Made by a program: the position numbers and the translations under genes. 64,000 nucleotides of DNA from Streptomyces hundungensis (lineage in GTDB: Bacteria > Actinomycetota > Actinomycetes > Streptomycetales > Streptomycetaceae). Where the stretch lies: contig NZ_CP032698.1 of assembly GCF_003627815.1 (NCBI RefSeq), forward strand, positions 5,766,001 through 5,830,000. Direction: 5' to 3'. The notes under the pieces are model-generated. The model was not told the origin of the DNA. It did not search any database and was given only the letters and a program-made list of their open reading frames with translations. Positions 26,195 to 34,812 of this stretch are shown in pieces. Every line of letters begins with the position of its first letter. The first letter of the stretch is position 1.

Positions 26195-27034
26195 TCACCT
26201 CTCTGATAGGTCCGCTGTGAGATCCGCTGGTGGAAGGAGTCTGGTCCCGTCCTCTTGACGCCTGCTCGACTCGCCGCCGTACTCCCCCTGGAGCGACTGG
26301 CGCAGTTCGAGGGCCACCTCGCGCAGCAGCTCGGGAACCCCGCTCTCGCGGACGAAGAAGTGGCCGCCGGGCAGCGTCTGGAGCTGGAAGCGGGTCACCG
26401 AGTAGTCGGCCCACTCGGCCATCTCCCACAGCGGCGCGATCGGGTCGTCCCGCCCGGCCAGCGCGGTCAGCGGGGTGCCCACCGCCATGTCGGCGTTGAC
26501 CTGGCAGAGCGCCTCGCCCAGTCGGAGGTCGTCCCGGAGCGCCGGGATCACCTGGCGCTGCCACAGCGACCGGTCGCGTCCGGCCGCCGCGGGCGGCGCG
26601 GCCTCCAAGTCGACCAGGAGGTCGATGAGTTCGTGGTCGGGAAGGCGCGCCCCGCGCAGCAGCGTGTTGCGCAGATGCGGCGGCGGTACGGCGCCGATCA
26701 CCAGGCGGGCCGGCGGCAGCAGGCCGTCGTCCTCCAGGGTCCGGGTCAGCGCGTGCGCGACCAGACCGCCGAGGCTGTGCCCGTACAGGAGGTAGGGCCG
26801 GTCGAGCAGCGGGGTGATCAACTCCCGTAGTTCATCCATGAGTTCGGTGGCGTCGGTGATCCGGGCCTCCTTGGCGCGGGGCCCGCGCCCGGGAAGCAGT
26901 ACCGGCACCACCTCGGCCGTGTCGCCGAGGATCTTCTGCCACTTGGCGAACGAGGAGATCCCGGCGCCCGCGTGGTGGAAGCAGAACAGCCACGGCGTCA
27001 CGGTGTCGGTGCGCGGGGCGCTCTCGGTTCTCAT
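26195..27034 (-). CDS. Type II (editing) thioesterase
   Basis: 279-residue alpha/beta hydrolase, start MRTESAPRTDTVTPWLFCFH. The nucleophile motif is LLYGHSLGGLVAHAL, the acid lies in the LTALAGRDDPIAP loop, and the His in TLPGGHFFVRES. This is the GrsT/RifR family that removes wrong acyl groups from carrier proteins; it may serve the NRPS PCP as well as the PKS ACP. It has an extra polar tail of about 30 residues. Its ATG overlaps the cyclase stop. Confidence 0.9.
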   Translation of the reverse strand: MRTESAPRTDTVTPWLFCFHHAGAGISSFAKWQKILGDTAEVVPVLLPGRGPRAKEARITDATELMDELRELITPLLDRPYLLYGHSLGGLVAHALTRTLEDDGLLPPARLVIGAVPPPHLRNTLLRGARLPDHELIDLLVDLEAAPPAAAGRDRSLWQRQVIPALRDDLRLGEALCQVNADMAVGTPLTALAGRDDPIAPLWEMAEWADYSVTRFQLQTLPGGHFFVRESGVPELLREVALELRQSLQGEYGGESSRRQEDGTRLLPPADLTADLSER

Positions 27035-27801
27035 TCGTCGATCAGGGCGACGGCCCGGGTCCAGCCCGCCCCCGCTCCGGTGATCTTCACGGGGAAGCAG
27101 GACACCCGGAAGCCGTGCGTGGGCAGGGTGTCCAGGTGCGCGAGCCGCTCGACCTGGCAGTACTCGCGGCGCCGCCCGGCGAAGTGCGCGGGCCACAGCA
27201 CCGAGCGGTCGCCGGTCTCCTGGAAGGTGCGGATCATGTGCCCGAACGGCGCGTCCAGGCTCCAGGCGTCGGTGCCGATGACGCGGACGCCGAGGTCGAG
27301 CAGGAAGTCGGTGGCCGGCCCGTCGAGCCCGGCGAAATCGGTGAAGTACCGCGAAGTGCCCGCGTGTTGTGAAGCCCCGGTGTGCAGCATGACGATGTCG
27401 AGCGGCTGCGGGGTGTACCCGATCTCGGCGATCTGCTTCTCGATGCGCTCGACGCCGATGGCGCCGACGCCGACGTCGCTCACGTCCAGCACCACGGCCG
27501 GGCGCAGGAACCAGTCCAGCGGCATCTCGTCGATGTTCCGGGGCCGCCCGTAGTCACCGACCGAGCCGTAGTGCGAGGGCGCGTCCACATGGGTGCCGGT
27601 GTGGCTGGTCAGGGTGAGCGTGTCCAGGGAGAGCAGCTCGCCCCCGGGCAGGTCGGCCGGGTCGAAGTCGAGCCCGAAGTGCTCCTTCATCTCCGCCGCC
27701 ATGTGGGCGGCGCCCTCGGCCGGCGTCATGATCTCGTGGACGATCGGGTCCGGCTCCCAGCCGGCCGCGTCCACGGGCGACGACAGATCGATGACTCGCA
27801 A
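27031..27801 (-). CDS. Polyketide cyclase, OxyN/kynurenine-formamidase-like family
   Basis: 256-residue metal-dependent cyclase-family protein (Pfam Cyclase). The signature HxGTHxDxPxH is present as SHTGTHVDAPSHYG; LHTGASQH and GTDAWSLDAPFG are further family motifs. Members in tetracycline and aureolic acid clusters (OxyN, MtmX-like) close a late ring. I place the start at TTG 27801 (LRVIDLSSPV), behind GGGGGTTACC; longer in-frame forms add an Arg/Pro-rich stretch that runs through the promoter and terminator. First gene of the synthase operon, 36 nt behind a SARP-type box. Confidence 0.87.
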   Translation of the reverse strand: MRVIDLSSPVDAAGWEPDPIVHEIMTPAEGAAHMAAEMKEHFGLDFDPADLPGGELLSLDTLTLTSHTGTHVDAPSHYGSVGDYGRPRNIDEMPLDWFLRPAVVLDVSDVGVGAIGVERIEKQIAEIGYTPQPLDIVMLHTGASQHAGTSRYFTDFAGLDGPATDFLLDLGVRVIGTDAWSLDAPFGHMIRTFQETGDRSVLWPAHFAGRRREYCQVERLAHLDTLPTHGFRVSCFPVKITGAGAGWTRAVALIDE

Positions 27802-27837
27802 GGTAACCCCCAGTGTCGTTGGCGACGTTCGGGGGGC

Positions 27838-27869
27838 ACTGTGCGTCCGCCTCCTAGAGGCGGGATCGA
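27838..27869 (-). promoter_or_regulatory. SARP-type promoter of the synthase operon
   Basis: Minus strand: TCGATCC, 4 bp, TCTAGGA, 8 bp, CACAGT, ending 36 nt before the TTG start. The second heptamer is the most degenerate of the main set, but spacing and CACNNT hexamer agree. Confidence 0.65.
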
Positions 27870-27881
27870 GCCACGCACGCG

Positions 27882-27919
27882 TCGGACCCCGCCCTGTGGG
27901 GGGAGAGGGCGGGGTCCGG
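27882..27919 (-). terminator. Hairpin terminator of the SARP gene
   Basis: 13-bp arms CGGACCCCGCCCT / AGGGCGGGGTCCG, 40 bp after the SARP stop and just upstream of the synthase promoter. Confidence 0.8.
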
Positions 27920-27958
27920 ACGCGTTGCTGCCGGGCGGTCGGGCCGCCCGTGCGCCGC

Positions 27959-28777
27959 TCAGGCGGCGAAGAGGTCGAGCACGGGACGGCGGCGGGCCAG
28001 GTGCGAGTCCAGCGCCGGGTCACCGGCGAGCACCGCGCGGTGCAGGTGCTGGAGGCGCGCCGAGGGGTCGAGCCCCAGCTCGTCGGCGAGCCCGCGCCGC
28101 AGGTTCTGGAACACGTCCAGCGCCTGCCACTGCCGGCCCGAACGGTACAGCGCCACCATGCACTGGGCGTGCAGGCCCTCGTGCAAGGGGTGACGGGCCG
28201 TCAGGGACGTGAGTTCCGCGAGCAGTTGCATGTGGCGACCGAGTCTCAGGTCGGAGTCGATCCGCTGCTCCAGGACGCCGAGCCGGCTCTCCTCGAGACG
28301 GACGAGCTCGATCTCCAGGAGCGGGCCGAGGCGCACATCCACCAGGGCGGGACCGCGCCACATGGCGAGCGCGTCACGGTAGAGCGCGGCGGCGCTCTCG
28401 TCGTCACCGCGCTCGGCGGCGCCGCGCCCGGTCGCCACCAGGCGGTCGTACTCGTGCACGTCCACCGAGCCCGGCGTCACCTCCAGGAGGTAGCCACCGT
28501 GCCGGGTGGCGAGCACCTCACGTGCGGTGTAGGGGCTGTCCGGGCCGAGCGCTCCCGCGATCAGCCGGCGCAGCTGGAGGATGTACGTCTGCAACGTGGT
28601 CAGCGCGCTGCGGGGCATGTCGGCGCCCCAGATCTCCTCCATCAGCGTCGGCACCGGCATGACCTGGTTGGCGTACACGGACAGCAACGCCAGTATCTGC
28701 CGGGGCTTGCCGGCGCTCGGGACGACCGACGTGCCGCCCGATTCGGCCATGAGCGGACCGAGAACCTTGATCTCCAT
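27959..28777 (-). CDS. SARP family transcriptional activator
   Basis: 272-residue Streptomyces antibiotic regulatory protein. The OmpR-like winged helix lies at about 1-95 (MEIKVLGPLMAESGG; RSALTTLQTYILQLRRLI; TRHGGYLLEVTPGSVDV). It is followed by the bacterial transcriptional activation domain (about 100-250; EYDRLVATGRGAAERGD, ARHPLHEGLHAQCMVALYRS). There is no ATPase or TPR extension, so it is the small ActII-ORF4/DnrI class. It should bind the repeated heptamer boxes listed here and recruit RNA polymerase. ATG behind CCGGAGGAA. No TTA codon was seen in it. Confidence 0.94.
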   Translation of the reverse strand: MEIKVLGPLMAESGGTSVVPSAGKPRQILALLSVYANQVMPVPTLMEEIWGADMPRSALTTLQTYILQLRRLIAGALGPDSPYTAREVLATRHGGYLLEVTPGSVDVHEYDRLVATGRGAAERGDDESAAALYRDALAMWRGPALVDVRLGPLLEIELVRLEESRLGVLEQRIDSDLRLGRHMQLLAELTSLTARHPLHEGLHAQCMVALYRSGRQWQALDVFQNLRRGLADELGLDPSARLQHLHRAVLAGDPALDSHLARRRPVLDLFAA

Positions 28778-29080
28778 GGGATTCCTCCGGGGTCGGATCT
28801 GCCGGATGACCCGATGGTTTTCGGACCCGGCTCCAAGCACCCTCAAAAGCTGTCACCCGGCCCCGACTTGGGGCAGTGCCGGGCTCCTGAACCCGGCATG
28901 TGAGTGTCCTGGGGACGGGTATGAAAGTTTCATGTGCATCCCGTGACCGCGGCACTGGGGCGGATTCGGCCGACCCGGCAGAGTTCTGGACGTCAGCCCG
29001 ACCAGGAGTCGAGAGCCGACGGCTAGGGGGCGAGGCCGCCCCCGAGCCTCCACCAGTTGTCTGCCAGGGGGAAGATCCAC
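28778..29080. promoter_or_regulatory. Divergent spacer between SARP and RiPP-like locus
   Basis: Holds a perfect palindrome ATGAAAGTTTCAT (28921-28933). On the plus strand at 28998-29029 there is a weak SARP-type box (CCGACCA, 4 bp, TCGAGAG, 8 bp, TAGGGG) ending 52 nt before the peptide gene. The first heptamer equals that of the box at 38237. No other gene is visible. Confidence 0.4.
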
Positions 29081-29245
29081 ATGAACGCGAACCTCAGCCT
29101 TGTCGTGACCGTCGGGGACGACCTTGTGATCGAGGAGTTCGGCCGGCACTGCGCCATGAGCCAGCTTCCCCGGGGCACCTGGGGTTCGGGTGTGGCTCAG
29201 ATCCCGGCCGCCGTCGCCGCCGAGACCGCACGGCACACCGCCTGA
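29081..29245 (+). CDS. Candidate RiPP precursor peptide
   Basis: 54-residue peptide behind a strong AGGGGGAAG ribosome site, its TGA overlapping the ATG of the YcaO gene (TGATG). It reads MNANLSLVVTVGDDLVIEEF, then GRHCAMSQLPRGTWGSGVAQ, then an Ala-rich end with two Thr. Cyclisable residues in the second half are Cys24, Ser27, Thr33 and Ser36. Small size, translational coupling and neighbours fit an azoline-type precursor with an acidic, hydrophobic leader of about 22 residues. The leader/core border, and even whether Cys24 starts the core, cannot be fixed from one sequence. It could instead be a small accessory peptide. Confidence 0.65.
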   Translation: MNANLSLVVTVGDDLVIEEFGRHCAMSQLPRGTWGSGVAQIPAAVAAETARHTA

Positions 29246-31524
29246 TGGGGGCCGTCCAGACCGCCGCCCCGCTGCTGGGGTTCAAGCCGCACCTGCGGGT
29301 CGAGCAGGTGCCCGGCGAAGCGGTGTACCTGATCTCCGACCAGCGGGTCACCGCACTGCACGGTGAGCAGATCGCCCGGCTCGCCCCCTTCCTCGACGGC
29401 ACCCGCCCCCTGGAGCGCATAGCCCAGGACACCGCGGACGCGCTCCCTTCCGGGCAGGCCGCCCGGCTTGTGTCACGGTTGACCGGCGCCGGGCTGCTCT
29501 GCGGCCGCGAGCGCCAGGCGTCACCGCGGGAGACGGCCGAGCAGGCGTACTGGGAAGCGGCAGGACTGGACGGAAACAGCGCGGCGAACGACCTGGCCAA
29601 CGGCACGGTCCGCGTCGTGTCGGTGGGCGGCACGGACGCGGACGAGCTGTCCAGGGTTCTGACCGCTGCGGGACTCGCCACCACCGAGGGGCCCGCCGAC
29701 CTCGTACTGGTCCTGTGCGACGACTACCTTGACCCCGAACTGGCCGTCCTGGACGCCGAGTTGCGCGAGGCGAAGCGCCGTTGGCTGCCCGTGAAGGCCA
29801 CCGGCACCGACCTGTGGGTCGGTCCCTTCTTCGGGGACCCGGACGGCCCCTGCTGGACCTGTCTGGCCGAACGCCTGTGGCGCAGCCGCCCGGTGGAGGC
29901 CCATGTCCAGCGCATGCTGGGCCGCTCGGGCCCGGTGCCCCGGCCCTCCTGCACGCTGCCGGCGGCCCGGCTCGCCGCCCTGCAACTGGCGGGTCTCGAA
30001 GCCGCCAAGTGGCTGGCCGGATACCGGGACGCCGGCCAGCAGGCCCTGCGCACGCTCGACGGTCTGACCCTCGCGGGGGAACTGCACCCGGTCGTGCGCC
30101 GCCCGCAGTGCCCGAGCTGCGGCGAGCCCGCGATGATCACCGCTCAGGTGAAGGCACCCGTCGTACTGCGCTCCCGAATCAAGCGGGACACCGGCGGCAA
30201 CGGCCACCGCAGCCTCACACCCCAGCAACTCCTCGACCGCTACGGCCACTTGGTGGACCCGGTGACCGGCCTGGTGCGCGGCATCGTGCGCAACGCATGC
30301 GGACCCGAATTCTTCAACTCCTTCTCCGCCGGCCTCAACCCCGCCGCCGGCACGCAGGGCCTTGGCGCGATACGCGGCGGGCTGCGGGCGTCCTGCGGGG
30401 GCAAAGGCGCCACCGAGATCCAAGCCAGGGTCAGCGCGCTCGCCGAGTCCCTGGAGCGCCACTCCGGCCACTACGAAGGCGGTGAGTCCACGGTCCGCGG
30501 CAGCTACCGCGACCTGGCCGCGGAGGCCATCCACCCCGACACCGTGCAGCTCTACGACGAGCGGCAGTACACCGCCCGCGCCGAATGGAACGAGCGACAC
30601 GGGCCCTTCCAACACGTCGCCGACCCCTTCGAAGAGGAGAGACCCACCGACTGGACCCCGCTGTGGTCGGTGACCGAGCAGCGCCACAAGCTGCTTCCGA
30701 CCGCACTGCTCTACTACGGGGTGCCCCAGCCGTCCGGCGCCTTCTCCTGCCTGGCCACCTCCAACGGCACCGCCGCCGGGGGAACGGTGGAGGACGCCGT
30801 GCTCCAGGGCTTCCTAGAACTCGTCGAGCGCGACGCGCTGGCCCTGTGGTGGTACAACCGCACCCGCCAGCCCGCCGTGGACCTGGACGCCTTCGACGAC
30901 CCGTGGATCGCTGAACTGCGGCGCGTCCACGCCTCGTTGGGGCGTGAGGTGTGGGTCCTCGACCTCACCGCCGACCTCGGCATCCCCGTCATGGCGGCGC
31001 TTTCGAGGATTGTCGACGCCGGATCCGGGCAGCGGCAGGACATCATGTTCGGCTTCGGCGCCCACTTCGACCCCGCGATCGCCCTGCGCCGCGCCCTGAC
31101 CGAGCTGAACCAGATGATGCCGCATGTGGTGGCCCCCGACGGCAGCGTCTCCCGGGCGGTGGCCGAGGACCCGGATGTCAACGAGTGGCTGCGTACGGCG
31201 ACGGTGGAGGCGAATCCGTACCTGCTGCCCGCCGACTGCGCCCCGACCGGTCCCCACACGCACCCCTACACTCCCCACGACGACCTGCGCGAGGACATCG
31301 AAACGGTCGTAGGGCTGTTGCGCGGCAAGGGGATGGAACTCCTCGTACTCGACCAGACGCGGCCCGACGTCGGGCTGCCGGTGGTCAAGGTGGTGGTGCC
31401 CGGACTCAGACCGCACTGGGCCCGCTTCGCCCCCGGACGCCTCTTCGACGTCCCGGTACAGCTCGGCAGAGTGCCCGCGCCGACCCCGTACGAAGACCTC
31501 AACCCGGTCCCGCTCTTCCTCTGA
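29245..31524 (+). CDS. E1-like / YcaO fusion cyclodehydratase (TOMM C-D protein)
   Basis: 759 residues. The N-terminal part (1-about 90; GFKPHLRVEQVPGEAVYLIS) looks like a leader-binding winged-helix region. A ThiF/E1-like domain follows, with a zinc tetracysteine: CWTC near 202 and CPSC near 290. The C-terminal YcaO domain (about 375-759) has the ATP-binding pattern GGKGATEIQARVSALAESLE and LQGFLELVERDALALWW. It ends NPVPLFL, a short version of the Pro-rich tail used by azoline-forming YcaOs. The fused form makes thiazoline/oxazoline from Cys/Ser/Thr at the cost of ATP. ATG overlaps the upstream peptide stop. Confidence 0.9.
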   Translation: MGAVQTAAPLLGFKPHLRVEQVPGEAVYLISDQRVTALHGEQIARLAPFLDGTRPLERIAQDTADALPSGQAARLVSRLTGAGLLCGRERQASPRETAEQAYWEAAGLDGNSAANDLANGTVRVVSVGGTDADELSRVLTAAGLATTEGPADLVLVLCDDYLDPELAVLDAELREAKRRWLPVKATGTDLWVGPFFGDPDGPCWTCLAERLWRSRPVEAHVQRMLGRSGPVPRPSCTLPAARLAALQLAGLEAAKWLAGYRDAGQQALRTLDGLTLAGELHPVVRRPQCPSCGEPAMITAQVKAPVVLRSRIKRDTGGNGHRSLTPQQLLDRYGHLVDPVTGLVRGIVRNACGPEFFNSFSAGLNPAAGTQGLGAIRGGLRASCGGKGATEIQARVSALAESLERHSGHYEGGESTVRGSYRDLAAEAIHPDTVQLYDERQYTARAEWNERHGPFQHVADPFEEERPTDWTPLWSVTEQRHKLLPTALLYYGVPQPSGAFSCLATSNGTAAGGTVEDAVLQGFLELVERDALALWWYNRTRQPAVDLDAFDDPWIAELRRVHASLGREVWVLDLTADLGIPVMAALSRIVDAGSGQRQDIMFGFGAHFDPAIALRRALTELNQMMPHVVAPDGSVSRAVAEDPDVNEWLRTATVEANPYLLPADCAPTGPHTHPYTPHDDLREDIETVVGLLRGKGMELLVLDQTRPDVGLPVVKVVVPGLRPHWARFAPGRLFDVPVQLGRVPAPTPYEDLNPVPLFL

Positions 31525-31574
31525 ACCCGCCCCACGCACACGAACCACACCTGCCGGTGGAAGGACCCCCTCTC

Positions 31575-32219
31575 ATGCGTATCGACCGCCTCGCGGCCCG
31601 TGAACTCGGTGAGTTCTGGTCGCTGCGCGAGGACGTCACGGTGCTGTTCGGCCAGAGCACCGTGCTGCGCACGCCGTGGGGGGAGCTGCGCCTGGAGCGC
31701 CCGGGAGCGCTGCTGCGCGAGGCGCTGCACCGGATGCAGCTCGGCCCGGTGTCCCTCGCCAATGTGGTGCCGGGCTTTCCCGGCTACGACGTGCCCGAGG
31801 ACGAGTGGAACGACGCCTCGCGGGAACTCCTCGGCGCGCTCGCGCCGCTCCAGCACCTGATCGTGCGCCACATCGCGATCGGGGCGTCGCCGGTTCTGAG
31901 CGTGGTCCCGCTCTCACCGCGGGCCACCTTCCGCCCTCCGCCCATCGCCCCCGGGGGCGAGTTCCGGGTGCCCGAGGACGTGGTGCTGCGCAGGGCCGGG
32001 GGCGACCCCGTGCTCGCGCACGAGGGCTGTGCCCATCGCATCGAGCTGCACGGCCCGGACGCGCCCCGGCTGCTGGTCCACCTCCAGGAGGGGACCGGCG
32101 ATTTCCGGTCACCGCTCGACGTTCCGCTGCCGCAGGCCGTCGTGCGGGCGGCCCGTGCCTACGCGGTCGCCGCGGGGATGCTCTGCACGGCCGATCTCAA
32201 GGGCGCGGCCCGGCTGTAG
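31575..32219 (+). CDS. SagB-like N-terminal domain protein lacking nitroreductase domain
   Basis: 214 residues. LREDVTVLFGQSTVLRTPWG, LLREALHRMQLGPVSLANVV and, later, LSVVPLSPRATFRPPP, PEDVVLRRAGGDPVLA resemble the two winged-helix-like segments found before the flavin domain of SagB/ThcOx-type TOMM dehydrogenases. The FMN-binding nitroreductase domain that should follow is absent; the chain stops after VAAGMLCTADLKGAARL. It lies 50 bp after the YcaO gene, so it is likely in the same transcript. It may be a non-enzymatic partner of the cyclodehydratase or a remnant. The resemblance was judged by eye and needs a profile search. Confidence 0.6.
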   Translation: MRIDRLAARELGEFWSLREDVTVLFGQSTVLRTPWGELRLERPGALLREALHRMQLGPVSLANVVPGFPGYDVPEDEWNDASRELLGALAPLQHLIVRHIAIGASPVLSVVPLSPRATFRPPPIAPGGEFRVPEDVVLRRAGGDPVLAHEGCAHRIELHGPDAPRLLVHLQEGTGDFRSPLDVPLPQAVVRAARAYAVAAGMLCTADLKGAARL

Positions 32220-32258
32220 AAACCGGGCGAGCACTACAGGTCCGGCCATCGGAGTGCC

Positions 32259-32264
32259 TATGAT
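32259..32264 (+). promoter_or_regulatory. Candidate -10 element of the first double kinase
   Basis: TATGAT, 51 nt before the TTG start at 32316, in the only short spacer between the RiPP-like genes and the kinases. No clear -35 was found. Confidence 0.35.
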
Positions 32265-32315
32265 CCGGTCCGGAGACGTGCTTCTGACCGGGCACCGAAA
32301 ACCACGGGGGGACAG

Positions 32316-34679
32316 TTGAAGGCAGAAGTAGTCGAGAGGCCAGGGAGGATATCCACGGACATCGGCACCGTGGAGCTTCCGCCGCGCAAGGCGATAGCCG
32401 TGACCGCGGCCGCCCTGCTCGGTTTTTTCGTGATCGACGCCGTTTTCATCTGGGCCGAGAATCCGCCATGGTGGGAACGGATCGGCGCGCTTTTCGGCTT
32501 TGTCGTGATCATGGGCTTGCAACTGGGCCACTCGTTCCCGCAGCTCCTGCCGAAGCTCTACCGCCACCGCTATGCGACCTGGTGCTTCCAGGCGGTCCTG
32601 GCCTATGCGCCGATCTACCTGTTCGGCTCCGCGTGGAGCGGCATGGCGGAATTCCTGACCGCCTCCTCGGTCCTGGTCTTTCCCGCGGCCATCGGCTGGC
32701 CACTCTTCGGCGTGGGCGTGCTCACCTGCTGGTATCTGTACAGCGGTAACGATGTCAGCACGGTGCTCTACAACGTCCTCGAAGGCGCGCTGATCCCGCT
32801 GATCATCATCGGGCTCTCCCGCATGTCCGACATGATCGTCAAACTGCACCGCTCCCGCGAGGAGTTGTCGCGTCTCGCGGTCGCCGGAGAGCGCCTGCGC
32901 TTCGCGCGCGATCTGCACGACGTCCTCGGCTACAGCCTCTCGGCGATCTCCCTCAAGTGCGAGCTCGCCTACCGGTTGCTTTCGGACGCGCCGGACAAGG
33001 CACAGGAGGAGCTCGCTGAAGTCCTGCGCACCTCGCGCAGGGCGCTCGCCGACGTGCGCTCGGTGAGCCGCGGCTATCGGGAGATGTCGCTGGCCGGCGA
33101 GGCCAACGCCGCCGTCTCCATGCTGTCCGCGGCGGGCATCCGTACGACGTTGAAGTTCGAGGTCGGCCAGTTGCCGCCGGCGGTCGACACCGTGCTGGCG
33201 ACGGCGCTGCGCGAGGGCCTGACCAACATGCTGCGGCACAGCAAGGCCGAGAGCTGCGAGATCCGGGCCGAGCGCAGGGGGGCCGGTGCCGTCCTGGTGC
33301 TGGCGAACGACGGCATCGGCCGCGGCCGCGTGCCCAAGGGCGGCGCCGATGGCGGCCTCGCCGCGCTCGACAGCCGCGTCAAGAAGCTCGGCGGCACCCT
33401 CGACCACGGCTCCGACGGCCAGGGCTGGTTCCGCCTCGAAGTCGCCGTGCCGGTGCCCGACCGCGCCGAGCGGGACCAGGGCGACCTCGTGGCCGCCGCC
33501 GAGGCGGACGACCACGGGCAGCCGGAGGCGCAGTCCTACGGGCACCGGGACCTGGTGCCCCGGACCGCCACGGCGATCGCGTTCACGGTCCTGGTGGGTT
33601 ACTTCCTCGCGTACTCCGTGGTCGCTATGTCCTACCACCCCCCGCTCGGCAGGGCCGTGGCCGTGGAGCTCTGCATGTTCGCCGCGCTCGTGCTGCAACT
33701 CGCGGTCTCCTTCCAGTGGCGGTTCACCTGGGCGTCGAACCATGCGCGGCTGCTGGGCTACGGCGCCCTCGGCGGTCTTTTGCTGCTCCATGCCGTGCCC
33801 TGGAGCTCGTTCGGCCCGACCTGGCTGGGGATGCCCGGCTTCGTCGCCGGCTCGGCGCTGCTGGTGCTGCCGACGGTCTCCGCCTGGGCCCTGGTCGTCG
33901 CCGTGACGGTGGCCAGTGACATCGCCCTGCACCAGGTCGGCGGCACCCTCACCGACCTGATCTACACGACGGCGTACACCGTCATTTGCGCCCTCGTCGT
34001 CTTCGGCCTGTCCCGCATGGCCCAGCTCGCCTCCGAACTGCACTGGTCCCGCACCGAGATCGCCCGCCTCGCGGTGACCACGGAGCGGCTCCGCTTCGCG
34101 CGTGACCTGCACGATCTGCTCGGGTTCAGCCTGTCCGCGATCACGCTCAAGTGCGAGCTGGTGCGTCGGCTCACACACAGTCGCACGGTGCAGGCCCAGG
34201 AGGAGCTGACCGAGGTCCTGGGGATCGCCCGGCAGGCCCTCGCCGATGTGCGCACGGTGGCCGACGGCCGTCAGCGGATGAGCCTCACCGCCGAGGCGGC
34301 GAACGCCACCGCGATGCTCGCCGGCGTCGGGATCCGGGCGACCGTGGACACCGACTGCGGCGAACTGCCGGGCGATGTCGACACCGTGCTGGCGACGATG
34401 CTGCGCGAAGGCCTGACGAACATGCTGCGGCACAGCAAGGCCGCCCACTGCCGGATCACGGCGGAGCGAACGGCGGCCGGGGTGCGTCTGACGCTCGTCA
34501 ACGACGGGGTGCAGGGCTGCGCGGACGCCGGCCTCGATTCCAAGGTCAACGGCGGCAGCGGCATCGGTAACCTGACGACCAGGGTGAACGCGGTGAACGG
34601 ACGCCTGGAGGCGGGGGCGCGTCCGGACGGCTGGTTCGAGTTGAAGGCCGAGGTCCAACTGCTCGCGGTGGCCGCCTGA
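32316..34679 (+). CDS. Double-module sensor histidine kinase (two complete kinases in one chain)
   Basis: 787 residues made of two tandem NarL/DesK-type kinases. Module 1 has membrane helices from about 25 to 165, the HisKA_3 box RFARDLHDVLGYSLSAISLK with His201, N-box EGLTNMLRHSKA, and ATPase end LVLANDGIGRGR...GGLAALDSRV. Module 2 repeats the plan: helices from about 415 to 560, RFARDLHDLLGFSLSAITLK with His599, EGLTNMLRHSKA, LVNDG and GSGIGNLTTRV. Both keep phospho-acceptor His and N-box Asn. The TTG start follows ACGGGGGGACAG, matching the spacer of the next kinase. A single response regulator lies downstream. The signal is unknown. Confidence 0.9.
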   Translation: MKAEVVERPGRISTDIGTVELPPRKAIAVTAAALLGFFVIDAVFIWAENPPWWERIGALFGFVVIMGLQLGHSFPQLLPKLYRHRYATWCFQAVLAYAPIYLFGSAWSGMAEFLTASSVLVFPAAIGWPLFGVGVLTCWYLYSGNDVSTVLYNVLEGALIPLIIIGLSRMSDMIVKLHRSREELSRLAVAGERLRFARDLHDVLGYSLSAISLKCELAYRLLSDAPDKAQEELAEVLRTSRRALADVRSVSRGYREMSLAGEANAAVSMLSAAGIRTTLKFEVGQLPPAVDTVLATALREGLTNMLRHSKAESCEIRAERRGAGAVLVLANDGIGRGRVPKGGADGGLAALDSRVKKLGGTLDHGSDGQGWFRLEVAVPVPDRAERDQGDLVAAAEADDHGQPEAQSYGHRDLVPRTATAIAFTVLVGYFLAYSVVAMSYHPPLGRAVAVELCMFAALVLQLAVSFQWRFTWASNHARLLGYGALGGLLLLHAVPWSSFGPTWLGMPGFVAGSALLVLPTVSAWALVVAVTVASDIALHQVGGTLTDLIYTTAYTVICALVVFGLSRMAQLASELHWSRTEIARLAVTTERLRFARDLHDLLGFSLSAITLKCELVRRLTHSRTVQAQEELTEVLGIARQALADVRTVADGRQRMSLTAEAANATAMLAGVGIRATVDTDCGELPGDVDTVLATMLREGLTNMLRHSKAAHCRITAERTAAGVRLTLVNDGVQGCADAGLDSKVNGGSGIGNLTTRVNAVNGRLEAGARPDGWFELKAEVQLLAVAA

Positions 34680-34812
34680 TCGAGACCCCTACGCACCGCC
34701 CGCCGTGACATCGCCAAGCCCTGGGGGGCCGCGAGAAGAGCGCGGTGCGAGCGGGGCGCAGGCCGGTCGGCCGACAACCGAACATGCACAGAAGCAAGCT
34801 CACGGGGGAGAC

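Noticed and set aside
28900..29244. Upstream in-frame extension of the YcaO gene to 28900
   Set aside because: It would run through the peptide gene and the promoter spacer, has no family similarity, and the ATG at 29245 gives the expected N-terminus directly at the coupled stop-start overlap.
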